Shown: positions 37,671 through 45,877 of the stretch, piece by piece
How the letters are laid out: every line of letters starts with the position of its first letter
How positions within the stretch are numbered: position 1 is the stretch's first letter
Source of the DNA: Biostraticola tofi
GTDB lineage: Bacteria; Pseudomonadota; Gammaproteobacteria; Enterobacterales; Enterobacteriaceae
Reading direction: 5' to 3'
NCBI RefSeq assembly: GCF_004343195.1
Contig: NZ_SMCR01000005.1
Location: 124,001-188,000, forward strand
Length of the DNA stretch: 64,000 nt
Made by a program: the position numbers and the translations under genes
The notes under the pieces: model-generated
What the model was told of the DNA's origin: nothing
The model's input: the letters and a program-made list of their open reading frames with translations, nothing else
Databases searched by the model: none

Positions 37671-39101
37671 TTACTTCAGCAGTGACACCAGGGAATTACT
37701 GGTGTTATTCAACTGACTTATCATCTTGTCCAGCTCGACAAACTGCTTGCGCTGGCCGTCCATCCGGGTGTCGATCTGGCGCTGCATTTTTTCAATGGCA
37801 TCATCCAGCGTCTTGTTGCGGGCCTCCAGGTCTTTCTTGATATCGGCCAGCTGGCCTTTGGCGTCTTTATCTTCGCCGTCTACCAGCGGTGAAATCACCT
37901 TGCCGATAGCCTCGGCCAGGCCTGGTTTATCTTCGGAGCCGACAAACAGCTGTTTCAGATCATCGCCATTTTTCTCAATCGCCCCATCGAGTTTCTTCTC
38001 ATCCAGCGTCATCTGCCCGGTGGCGATATCAATCTTGATGCCCAGATCCGCCAGGGCGGCGATTTCACCGTCGCCATAGGTGTCGTTCACCCCATTACGC
38101 AGGCCGGTCACCAGGCCGCGCAGGGTGCTGTCGCCGACCAGCGCCCCATTGCCTTTATTCTGTTGCGTCACCTCGCCATCGGCGGCACTGCCTTTTTCCG
38201 GTTTGACGTATTTGCTAGCGCTGGCGGCTTCTTTTAACAGGGCATTGTAATTTTTGACGAATTCCTGCAGGGATTTTTTAACCGCGCTGTTATCCGGGCT
38301 AAGGGTTAATATTTCCGCTTTCTTGGGGCCACTCTTATCCTCGCCCTCTTCGCTGACCTGATTCAGGCTCAGGGTGACGCCGGTGATAATGTCGTTCACG
38401 GTATTGCTGGAGCGGGTATATTCAATGCCGTTGACTTCCAGCTTGGCATCCCGGGCCTCGGCGATTTCAGTGGTATTGCCTTTATCGGTGCCGATGACGC
38501 CAGCCAGGGCATCATCGCCCTCAACGGTTATTGACATCTTGCCATCGCTGCCGGAGGTTTTGGAGGTCACAATCAGCTGGTAACCCTCGTCGCTTTTGAC
38601 CACGCTGGCGGTCACATCCCCGCCTTGTTTGTTAATCTGCTTGGCAATGCTGGTCAGCGAGGTTTCATCGTCTTTTAGCGCTACTTTGATTTCCTTGCCG
38701 TTGGCCTGCTTGATGGTGACCGTACGCTCGCCGCCCTGCTGTTCGCCGAGTTTCTCATCGGCATCTGGCTGGCCCTCGGTGGCAATGGCGTGGTTACCGG
38801 CCAGCTGATTGACGGTAATGGTGTGGCTGCCGGCCAGGGCGCCGGTGGCGGTGGTGGCGGTAAAGGCTTTGGTGGCGCTGATGGTCAGCGCGTTAAACGC
38901 TTCCTCGCCGAGCTTTTTAGCACTGCCGGACAGGGCGTTCAGGCCGCTGGCAATTTTTCCCCAGCTGGAGATTTTGGCCTGATTTTTAGCCTTGTCGTTA
39001 GTGTAGGGCGTCAGGCGCTGCATTTCCGCCTGCTTGAGATTTTTTAGCAGATCATTGAGCGGTAAGCCTGAGCTTGAACCGATAAAATCTATTCCGGCCA
39101 T
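37671..39101 (-). CDS. fliD: filament cap protein FliD (HAP2)
   Basis: 476 residues from ATG 39101. The preceding codon is also ATG (39104), but AAGGA is better spaced for the second. FliD forms the pentameric cap that folds incoming flagellin. N-terminal GLPLNDLLKNLKQAEMQRLTPY and C-terminal coiled-coil ending QRKQFVELDKMISQLNNTSNSLVSLL are characteristic. The middle is Asp/Lys/Gly-rich and variable. Driven by a clear sigma-28 promoter at 39146-39172. Confidence 0.94.
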   Translation of the reverse strand: MAGIDFIGSSSGLPLNDLLKNLKQAEMQRLTPYTNDKAKNQAKISSWGKIASGLNALSGSAKKLGEEAFNALTISATKAFTATTATGALAGSHTITVNQLAGNHAIATEGQPDADEKLGEQQGGERTVTIKQANGKEIKVALKDDETSLTSIAKQINKQGGDVTASVVKSDEGYQLIVTSKTSGSDGKMSITVEGDDALAGVIGTDKGNTTEIAEARDAKLEVNGIEYTRSSNTVNDIITGVTLSLNQVSEEGEDKSGPKKAEILTLSPDNSAVKKSLQEFVKNYNALLKEAASASKYVKPEKGSAADGEVTQQNKGNGALVGDSTLRGLVTGLRNGVNDTYGDGEIAALADLGIKIDIATGQMTLDEKKLDGAIEKNGDDLKQLFVGSEDKPGLAEAIGKVISPLVDGEDKDAKGQLADIKKDLEARNKTLDDAIEKMQRQIDTRMDGQRKQFVELDKMISQLNNTSNSLVSLLK

Positions 39102-39145
39102 CATGCAATCCTTGTTATTTATAGGTGAGGGGGTGTCCCTCCCTG

Positions 39146-39172
39146 TTATCGGCCGTCGGCGCTTAAGGTTTA
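39146..39172 (-). promoter_or_regulatory. sigma-28 promoter of fliDST
   Basis: Read on the minus strand: TAAACCTT (39172-39165), exact 11-nt spacer, perfect GCCGATAA (39153-39146). It is 45 bp ahead of fliD. Confidence 0.88.
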
Positions 39173-39312
39173 ACCCTTTCTGACCGCCGACGCTGAGCGC
39201 CCTTTTAGGAGGCGGTTACCGCGTCGGCGGGCTGCAGCGGCGCTTTGCTGGCCAGTGAAACCGCGCTTGCTATAAATGAAAGACATTTTATCCGGCCGCC
39301 GTACAATTTTAT

Positions 39313-39339
39313 TAAAGCTTTGTTTGCCGCCGCCGATAA
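39313..39339 (+). promoter_or_regulatory. sigma-28 promoter of fliC
   Basis: TAAAGCTT (39313-39320), 11-nt spacer, perfect GCCGATAA (39332-39339). Fifteen of sixteen positions match the sigma-28 consensus. It is the best promoter match in the window, as expected for flagellin. Confidence 0.92.
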
Positions 39340-39412
39340 ATATTTTGGCTGCAGAAAAGCATGTGTAATTTAAATAACTGCTGCAAATCCTAACAATTAA
39401 AAGGAAATAAAA

Positions 39413-40681
39413 ATGGCCCAGGTAATTAATACCAACTCTATTTCACTGACCGCTCAGAATAACCTGAACCGTTCACAGTCTGCGCTGGGCACCGCCATTG
39501 AGCGTCTGTCTTCCAGCCTGCGTATCAACAGCGCCAAAGACGATGCCGCCGGCCAGGCGATCTCCAACCGCTTCACCGCCAACATCAACGGTCTGGCTCA
39601 GGCGTCGATGAATGCCAACAACGGTATCTCTATCGCTCAGACCACTGAAGGCGCGTTGAACGAAGTCATCGACAACCTGCAGAACATCCGTCGTCTGACG
39701 GTTGCGGCTAAAAACGGCACCAACTCAGAAAGCGACCGTGTGTCAATTCAGGACGAAATCACCCAGCGTCTGGCTGAAATCGACCGTATCTCCGAGCAGA
39801 CCGAATTTAACGGCGTTAAAGTTCTGAGCGCTAACCAGACGCTGACCATCCAGGTCGGCGCCAATGATAATGAAACCATTGAAATCCAACTGAACAAGAT
39901 GGATGCCGATCAGCTGGGCATGACCGGCTTTTCCGTGGTTGACGGGTTTGATCCTGCCAGCGGTACTGAGACAGCGATTAAAGATCAAGATAAATTACCG
40001 ATTTTCGGTACACCTACTCTGGAGAATGACGCTACTGGTGCAGAAGATAAACCTATCGATGGCAACATCTATAAAGATGATCAAGGTAAACACTTTGTTA
40101 AAGGCACCGATAATAAGTTCTATGCGTTAACGCAAGATACCACCGATAAAACTAAATACACGTATGATACTAAAACCGCTGTTGGTACTGATCCTACTGG
40201 AACTACTGTCGTTACCGAAGTTCATATTGGCGATACTACCGTTTCAAACGACACCGGCAAGGATCTGATTAAATTTACCGCTACCGATGGCGGCAAAGAA
40301 AGCTACCTGCTGAAAGATGCCGCCGGCGTCTATTATGAAGCCACTATGGACGCTACCGGTAAAGTCACCGAAGGCAAAGCCCTGACGGTTGGCGGTAAAA
40401 CCACTGCTGATCCGTTAAAACTGATTGACGCCGCTCTGTCTCAGGTAGACGGCCTGCGTTCTGGTCTGGGTGCGGTACAAAACCGCTTTACCTCGGTTAT
40501 CAACAACCTGAACAGCACCGTTATCAACCTGAGCGCCTCTCGTTCACGTATCCTGGATGCCGACTTCGCCACTGAAGTCTCCAACATGAGCCGTGGCCAG
40601 ATCCTGCAGCAGGCCGGTACTGCCGTACTGTCCCAGGCCAACAATATCCCGCAGAACGTTACCCAGCTGCTGCGCGGTTAA
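39413..40681 (+). CDS. fliC: flagellin FliC
   Basis: 422 residues. The conserved D0/D1 ends are typical of enterobacterial flagellin: MAQVINTNSISLTAQNNLN and LSSSLRINSAKDDAAGQAIS at the start, and NRFTSVINNLNSTVINLSASRSRI with the final NNIPQNVTQLLRG at the end. The D2/D3 exposed region (about residues 180-285) is Thr/Asp/Lys-rich and coded by more AT-rich DNA than the ends, the usual sign of antigenic variation. It is exported with FliS through the filament and followed by a terminator. Confidence 0.97.
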   Translation: MAQVINTNSISLTAQNNLNRSQSALGTAIERLSSSLRINSAKDDAAGQAISNRFTANINGLAQASMNANNGISIAQTTEGALNEVIDNLQNIRRLTVAAKNGTNSESDRVSIQDEITQRLAEIDRISEQTEFNGVKVLSANQTLTIQVGANDNETIEIQLNKMDADQLGMTGFSVVDGFDPASGTETAIKDQDKLPIFGTPTLENDATGAEDKPIDGNIYKDDQGKHFVKGTDNKFYALTQDTTDKTKYTYDTKTAVGTDPTGTTVVTEVHIGDTTVSNDTGKDLIKFTATDGGKESYLLKDAAGVYYEATMDATGKVTEGKALTVGGKTTADPLKLIDAALSQVDGLRSGLGAVQNRFTSVINNLNSTVINLSASRSRILDADFATEVSNMSRGQILQQAGTAVLSQANNIPQNVTQLLRG

Positions 40682-40737
40682 TCACTTTCGCCTCAGCAGG
40701 TTGCCACGGCGTCGCCTGGCAGACCCGTTTAGCATCC

Positions 40738-40762
40738 AAACCCCGGTTTCCGGGGTTTTTTT
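40738..40762 (+). terminator. Rho-independent terminator of fliC
   Basis: CCCCGG (40741-40746), TTT loop and CCGGGG (40750-40755), extended by AAA/TTT pairs, then seven T. It isolates the highly expressed flagellin message from fliA. Confidence 0.92.
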
Positions 40763-40880
40763 ATGGTTGGCCGCCGGCCGGCAGTCAGCGAAATAGCGGT
40801 TATCCCAGCCTTTTATCCGCCGATTGCCGGCGGTGCTGCACGGGATAATACGCCCTAATGCAATGCTGCCGGGGCAAATT

Positions 40881-41609
40881 ATGTTAAAAAGCTTATATAC
40901 AGAAGCGGGCGTGGTCGCCGACAAGGATGCCATCTGGCTGCAATATGCCCCGCTGGTGCGCCATGAGGCGCTGCGTCTGCAGGCCCGCCTGCCGGCCAGT
41001 GTTGAGCTAAACGACCTGATCCAGGCCGGGGGCATCGGCCTGCTGGCGGCGGCCGACAGCTATGATCCCCAGCAGGGCGCCAGCTTTACCACCTATGCTA
41101 CCCAGCGGATCCGCTGGGCGCTGCTGGATGAGCTGCGTGAACGGGACTGGGTGCCGCGCAGCGTACGCCGCAATGCCCGGCAGATATCGGCCGCCATGCA
41201 GCGGGTAGAGCAGCGGCTCGGGCGCTCGGCCAGCGAGACCGAGGTGGCGGCAGAGCTGGATGTGTCGCTGGCCGACTATCAGAAAATGCTGCAGGACAAC
41301 AACTCCAGTCAGCTGTTTTCGCTGGATGAGATGCTGGAGGAGCAGGGTGAAACGGTCGAGGTATCCGGTGAAGAGCTGGTCCAGCAAGGACCGCTGCAGC
41401 AGCTACTGCAAAGCGGCCTGCGCCAGCGGGTAGCCCGGGAAATCGGCCTGCTGCCCAGCCGGGAGCAACTGGTGCTCAACCTCTACTATCAGCAGGAGCT
41501 TAACCTCAAGGAAATCGGCAGTATTCTGGGGGTCGGCGAATCCCGCGTCAGCCAGCTTCACAGCCAGGCGGTCAATCGCCTGCGCGCACGCCTGCAGTCC
41601 CACGCCTGA
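40881..41609 (+). CDS. fliA: flagellar sigma factor FliA (sigma-28)
   Basis: 242 residues from ATG 40881, which lines up with the E. coli start (MLKSLYTEAG against MNSLYTAEG) and has GGGG upstream; the frame remains open 19 codons further. FliA directs RNA polymerase to class 3 promoters. Region 2 (LVRHEALRLQARLPASVELNDLIQAGGIGLL, FTTYATQRIRWALLDELRERDWVPRSVRR), region 3 and region 4 (LYYQQELNLKEIGSILGVGESRVSQLHSQA) are intact. No fliZ follows, unlike E. coli and Salmonella. Confidence 0.96.
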   Translation: MLKSLYTEAGVVADKDAIWLQYAPLVRHEALRLQARLPASVELNDLIQAGGIGLLAAADSYDPQQGASFTTYATQRIRWALLDELRERDWVPRSVRRNARQISAAMQRVEQRLGRSASETEVAAELDVSLADYQKMLQDNNSSQLFSLDEMLEEQGETVEVSGEELVQQGPLQQLLQSGLRQRVAREIGLLPSREQLVLNLYYQQELNLKEIGSILGVGESRVSQLHSQAVNRLRARLQSHA

Positions 41610-41706
41610 CTCTTCATTCCGGTTATCATCATCACGCGCCCAGCCGGCGCGATGGTGGCCGTCACGCTTAATCAGCGGTTGAGCCGGCGATTTTCTGCAC
41701 TGACGC

Positions 41707-41733
41707 TAAACCATTCTCAAGCCCGGCCGATAT
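41707..41733 (+). promoter_or_regulatory. sigma-28 promoter of first receptor gene
   Basis: TAAACCAT (41707-41714), exact 11-nt spacer, GCCGATAT (41726-41733). It lies about 45 bp ahead of the chemoreceptor at 41780 and just after fliA. Confidence 0.8.
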
Positions 41734-41779
41734 ACAGCTAAGGACATCCCATTTTCCAACGCGCGCGCTGGCAGGCTAT

Positions 41780-43435
41780 ATGTATAATCATTTTAAAATC
41801 GCTTCTTCTATTATTTTCATTCGGGCCATCTTCTTTTTGTTTATTCTACTGGTCTCGGTGGTCAATATCGTCGAGTCCAGTAAAAGCCTTAAGACTATTG
41901 GATCGACCGATAATCGCTATCAACGGACCCAAGTATTCAGGGAAATGGAATCAAGTCACCTTAAGGCCAGGGGGGAGACTTATCAGCTTTCCCTGCAGCC
42001 CGGTCTCGGTACGGATGAAAAAGAGAAAATCCGACAGGCGGCGCAGCGGGCTATCGATCATGCTCAACGGGTGATGGATAACTACATGACTGGCGATTTT
42101 CTTGATAGCGATGCCGCTAAAGCCCGTAGTAGCCAGATTGAGGCCGTGTATAAACGCCTGTTTGGCTTTCTACAACAAAGCCTGGACACGCTGGTTAAAA
42201 CCGGCCGCCTGGCAGCCAACGATTACCAAAACTATCAAGCTGCTGCCAACGGCTTTGAAGAAGTGATGATGGATATTCACAAAACGGCCACGGTGAGGGC
42301 TAAAGAGACACTCAAGAATGCCCACAGTCAATATATTTTCAATATCGGATTGGTTATCAGTATCGTCCTTGCCATGGTGTTGATCGCCACGTACTCCCAT
42401 TTTTCACTGCGTAAAGGATTATTCCGCCGTCTCAATGAGTCCGGCGAGCACTGCCGCATTATCTCCCACGGCAATCTGATTACCCCTATCGAGGTTGGCC
42501 ACCCGGATGAAATCGGTGTGATGCTCAATGAACTGGCCGGTATGCAGAAATCGCTGACCAGCACTGTCGGCAATGTGAGGCAGAGCGCTGAACAGATTTA
42601 TCTTAGCTCGCAGGAAATCTCTGCCGGCAATAATGATTTGTCGTCGCGCACCGAGCAGCAGGCCTCCGCCCTGCAGCAGACCGCCGCCAGCATGGAACAG
42701 CTGAAAATCACCGTTAAGCAGAATGCGGAGAATGCCCATCACGCCAATCAACTGGCGATGAACGCCCGCGATACCGCCAGCAACGGCGGCGAGGCGGTGC
42801 AGCAGGTGGTCGATACCATGCAGCAGATAGCCGCCAGTTCGCGCAAAATCGCCGATATCAATCGGGTGATCGATGGCATCGCCAACCAGACCAATATCCT
42901 GGCGCTGAATGCGGCGGTCGAGGCGGCGCGCGCCGGTGAGCAGGGGCGCGGCTTTGCGGTGGTCGCCAGCGAAGTGCGTAATCTGGCCAAGCGCAGCGCC
43001 GATGCCGCCAAGGAGATCCACTCCCTGATTGAGGATTCGGTGCAGAAGGTGGTGGTCGGCTCAGCTCAGGCCAGCGATGCGGGTAAAACCATGCAGGAGA
43101 TTGTGCAGTCGGTGACCCAGGTGAGCGAGATTATCAAGGAGATCACCCTGGCATCGGATGAACAGAGCATCGGTATATCCCAAATCTCCCAGGCGGTGAA
43201 TGAGATGGATACCGTCACCCAGCAGAATGCCTCATTGGTGGAAGAATCGGCCGCGGCGGCGATGGGCCTCGAGGAACAGGCGCACCATCTGAACGCGGCG
43301 GTATCGATTTTTGTTGTCGGGCAACCCCAGGATCAACCGGCCATCAAGCGGCAGGCGACCAAAGCTATCGCCCCGCCGCTGGGTGATATGGCCGCCGTCG
43401 GTAAGAAGGATAAAGACCAGTGGGAGTTTTTCTGA
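41780..43435 (+). CDS. methyl-accepting chemotaxis protein with CheR/CheB tether
   Basis: 551 residues, a Tar/Tsr-type transmembrane receptor. Membrane helix about 10-32, periplasmic four-helix ligand domain about 35-190, second helix about 192-212, HAMP about 215-267, and a signalling hairpin whose tip contains [21 protein letters not shown]. Methylation-region sequences such as [21 protein letters not shown] are present. The last residues QWEFF match the W-E-x-F tether that docks CheR and CheB on high-abundance receptors. The ligand is unknown; the sensing domain does not show a recognisable serine or aspartate site. It is sigma-28 controlled and convergent with a paralogue. Confidence 0.92.
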   Translation: MYNHFKIASSIIFIRAIFFLFILLVSVVNIVESSKSLKTIGSTDNRYQRTQVFREMESSHLKARGETYQLSLQPGLGTDEKEKIRQAAQRAIDHAQRVMDNYMTGDFLDSDAAKARSSQIEAVYKRLFGFLQQSLDTLVKTGRLAANDYQNYQAAANGFEEVMMDIHKTATVRAKETLKNAHSQYIFNIGLVISIVLAMVLIATYSHFSLRKGLFRRLNESGEHCRIISHGNLITPIEVGHPDEIGVMLNELAGMQKSLTSTVGNVRQSAEQIYLSSQEISAGNNDLSSRTEQQASALQQTAASMEQLKITVKQNAENAHHANQLAMNARDTASNGGEAVQQVVDTMQQIAASSRKIADINRVIDGIANQTNILALNAAVEAARAGEQGRGFAVVASEVRNLAKRSADAAKEIHSLIEDSVQKVVVGSAQASDAGKTMQEIVQSVTQVSEIIKEITLASDEQSIGISQISQAVNEMDTVTQQNASLVEESAAAAMGLEEQAHHLNAAVSIFVVGQPQDQPAIKRQATKAIAPPLGDMAAVGKKDKDQWEFF

Positions 43436-43512
43436 AGGGCTAGCTGACAATGCGGGGGGATAATTTACCGGCGAGTTTGCTGCTTGCAGCTTGCCGATAA
43501 TGCGGTTACCAG

Positions 43513-43537
43513 GCGGGCCTTAAGGCCCGCTTTTTTT
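43513..43537. terminator. shared terminator between convergent receptor genes
   Basis: The 18-bp palindrome GCGGGCCTTAAGGCCCGC (43513-43530) is followed by seven T on the plus strand, ending transcription of the first receptor. The T-run overlaps the stop codon of the second receptor (43536-43538). Confidence 0.88.
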
Positions 43538-45206
43538 ATCGGCGCTGATTATGGCCGGTGAACGGTGCGCCGGCGACCTGCCGGCGTGGAGCAGCGGTTG
43601 AGGTCAGTGATTTGCCCTCGGCCGAGGGGCCATTAGCCAGCATCAGCCGCTGTTTCTGCGCGGCGGCATCGACGGTAAAAATAGACACTGATACATTCAG
43701 ATGCTGGGCCTGTTCCTCAAGCCCGGTGGTTGCCGCCGCCGACTCTTCCACCAATGAGGCATTCTGCTGGGTGACGGTGTCCATCTCGTTAACCGCCTGA
43801 GAAATCTGAGCAATGCCGATGCTCTGCTCATCCGATGCCAGGCTGATTTCATCAATCAGGTCACTGACCTGGGTCACCGACTGAATGATCTGCTGCATAA
43901 TCTTGCCGGCTTCGCCGGCCTCGGTCGAGCCGACGCCGACCTTGTGCACCGAATCATCAATCAGGGTTTGGATCTCTTTAGCCGCATCGGCGCTGCGTTT
44001 GACCAGGTTGCGCACTTCGCTGGCGACCACCGCAAAGCCGCGCCCCTGCTCACCGGCGCGCGCCGCCTCGACCGCCGCATTCAGCGCCAGGATATTGGTT
44101 TGATGCGCGATGCCGTCCATCACCCGGTTGATCTCGGCAATCTGCCGCGAGCTGGCGGTTATCTGCTGCATGGTTTCCACCACCCGATGCACCGCGTGAC
44201 CGCCGTCGCGGGCAATGTCCCTGGCATTGACCGCCAGCTGATTGGCATGCTGGGCATTTTCCGCATTGTGTTTAACAGTGATCTTGAGCTGCTCCATGCT
44301 GGCGGCGGTCTGCTGCAGGGCGGAGGCCTGCTGCTCGGTGCGTGAAGACAGGTCGTTATTGCCCATGGCGATTTCCTGGGCGCTGAGATGAATACTCTCC
44401 GCACTCTGCCTGACGTTACTGACGGTGGCGGTCAGCGAATGCTGCATCGCCGCAAGTTCGGTCAGCATAATGCCGATTTCATCAGCCTTCCCCACCTCAA
44501 TCGGCGTCACCAGATTGCCTTTGCCGATGATACGGCAGTGATTACCGGCCAGTTCCAGGCGGCGGAACAGGTTGAGGCGCAACGATCGGTGACTGTACAG
44601 GCTGATAAGCGTCATGGCGGTGAGCATACACAGGGTAATCAGCATATTGGTCTTGAACTGCTTATCTGAACCGTCGCGCATAGCGATTATTTGTTGGGCG
44701 GTGTACTGCTGATACTGCTCAACCCGGTTATCAAAATCTTCCCTCACCACCTGATAACGCTGTTCATTACTTTTATCCAGCGCCACGCTATGGCGCAGCG
44801 TGGTCACATCGGCATGAATGAAGTCATATAATGCGGTAAACGCGCGGCCCAGTTCCTGACTCAGCACTTGGCCTCGGGGGGAAATAGATTGTCCGAGGGT
44901 AAATGCTTTCATCGGCGCTTCGGCTTCAGCCAGGTTGGCCATTGCCTCCTGATACCGTTCTTCACGCTCTGCCGGCGTTAAATTGGTCATCAATACGGTT
45001 TCCGACACATCGGACCTGGCGTTCATCCGGGCAACGATGGCGGTATGCAGCAGGCTATTCCTCTGGGCCATCAATGCGGTGGTATCAAACGATTTAACGC
45101 TCTGATAAGAATCAGTGATATTCAGGACTGCCAAAATAAGCACAATCAAAAAGAAAATTAACCGGGTAAGGGTGATGGAGGTTGCTATTTTTTGGATTTT
45201 AAACAT
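43536..45206 (-). CDS. methyl-accepting chemotaxis protein without tether
   Basis: 556 residues from ATG 45206, chosen because its N-terminus aligns position by position with the neighbouring receptor and GGCGGAA lies upstream; ATG 45230 would add eight residues. Architecture matches the neighbour: helix 8-30, periplasmic domain about 33-185, second helix about 187-207, HAMP, and a signalling hairpin nearly identical to its neighbour's. The C-terminal tail ends GHNQRR, with no W-E-x-F tether, so it probably relies on neighbours for adaptation. Its sensing domain clearly differs from that of the first receptor, so it likely senses another ligand. Confidence 0.92.
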   Translation of the reverse strand: MFKIQKIATSITLTRLIFFLIVLILAVLNITDSYQSVKSFDTTALMAQRNSLLHTAIVARMNARSDVSETVLMTNLTPAEREERYQEAMANLAEAEAPMKAFTLGQSISPRGQVLSQELGRAFTALYDFIHADVTTLRHSVALDKSNEQRYQVVREDFDNRVEQYQQYTAQQIIAMRDGSDKQFKTNMLITLCMLTAMTLISLYSHRSLRLNLFRRLELAGNHCRIIGKGNLVTPIEVGKADEIGIMLTELAAMQHSLTATVSNVRQSAESIHLSAQEIAMGNNDLSSRTEQQASALQQTAASMEQLKITVKHNAENAQHANQLAVNARDIARDGGHAVHRVVETMQQITASSRQIAEINRVMDGIAHQTNILALNAAVEAARAGEQGRGFAVVASEVRNLVKRSADAAKEIQTLIDDSVHKVGVGSTEAGEAGKIMQQIIQSVTQVSDLIDEISLASDEQSIGIAQISQAVNEMDTVTQQNASLVEESAAATTGLEEQAQHLNVSVSIFTVDAAAQKQRLMLANGPSAEGKSLTSTAAPRRQVAGAPFTGHNQRR

Positions 45207-45250
45207 GATTTCCGCCAGCAAATTAAACATTAAATGAGGACTTGCTAGGG

Positions 45251-45277
45251 TTATCGGCGAGAGTTATAAAAAGTTTA
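45251..45277 (-). promoter_or_regulatory. sigma-28 promoter of second receptor gene
   Basis: Read on the minus strand: TAAACTTT (45277-45270), exact 11-nt spacer, perfect GCCGATAA (45258-45251). It lies 45 bp ahead of the chosen start codon. Confidence 0.88.
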
Positions 45278-45877
45278 CCGATGGACGCAATGAAACCGCG
45301 GCCAAATTTGTCATAACATCAGGTTATGACTGGCAGATGCTGCCTTAAGACAGGCAGATTTTTGGCCGAACTGGGCGGTTTCCGGCAAACTAACCAGCAT
45401 TATTGCCTGTTTTTACCGATTCGGCTGCAATAACCGTTCATTAAATCATCGCTAGAATGAATATTTTCAAATTTATCTTTTAGTAAATAAGTCTGTATGT
45501 ATTCCTAAATTCAGTGAAATATGTCAATTGGTATTTAACCCAAGCGGCGATCGTGCTTTTTATCGGCCTGTGGCCTGGATAATCCCCCTGTTTGGCGAGC
45601 TTCATCTATTTTGTAAATCCCTACTGGTTATATTGACGTTAAGACAAACTGTTGCCAAATTGGGAGCCTCGGAAGTTAGGGAGGCAAGGGATTGTAGGAT
45701 TGTTGCCAAACGATCATTACGCTGTCCGCTGCGTTTCCATACCGGAGACTGTCATCGGATATTATTCTTCCCCCTCGCTATTCTGACGCCGCAAGGCAGC
45801 CGGTAAAGACCGCCGCAAAAATAAAAACAGCGTCTGGCCGGACAACATCACATCACATCACACAGTGGAGCAGAAAG
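45278..45877 (+). promoter_or_regulatory. upstream region of dppA
   Basis: 600 bp with no credible gene; a plus-strand open frame at 45528-45806 shows no family features. The region divides the flagellar block from dpp and should hold the dppA promoter, which in E. coli is subject to CRP, Lrp and Fnr-type control. I did not find a clear regulator site by eye. No copy of the tRNA-Pro 3' end was seen that would mark an integration boundary. Confidence 0.5.
45842..45865 (+). promoter_or_regulatory. CA-rich leader, likely GcvB small-RNA target
   Basis: A C/A-rich run with repeated CATCA units ends just before the dppA ribosome site (GTGGAGCAGAAAG). In E. coli and Salmonella the small RNA GcvB represses dppA by pairing its GU-rich region with such CA-rich sequence at the ribosome site. 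The composition is seen; the pairing is inferred, as gcvB lies outside the window. Confidence 0.5.

Larger units (their letters stand above)
39105..39412. promoter_or_regulatory. divergent control region fliD/fliC
   Basis: 308 bp with no gene. It contains two back-to-back sigma-28 promoters, listed separately: one for fliD (minus) and one for fliC (plus), about 140 bp apart. The fliC leader is AT-rich with an AAAAGGAAA ribosome site just before ATG. Confidence 0.8.

Noticed and set aside
40763-40880. sigma-28 promoter ahead of fliA
   Set aside because: A GCCGATTG motif is present near 40820 but no matching -35 element lies 11 bp upstream; it fits a GC-rich hairpin better.
45528-45806. 92-residue open frame upstream of dppA
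   Set aside because: No ribosome site, no recognisable domain, and it lies in the expected dppA control region.
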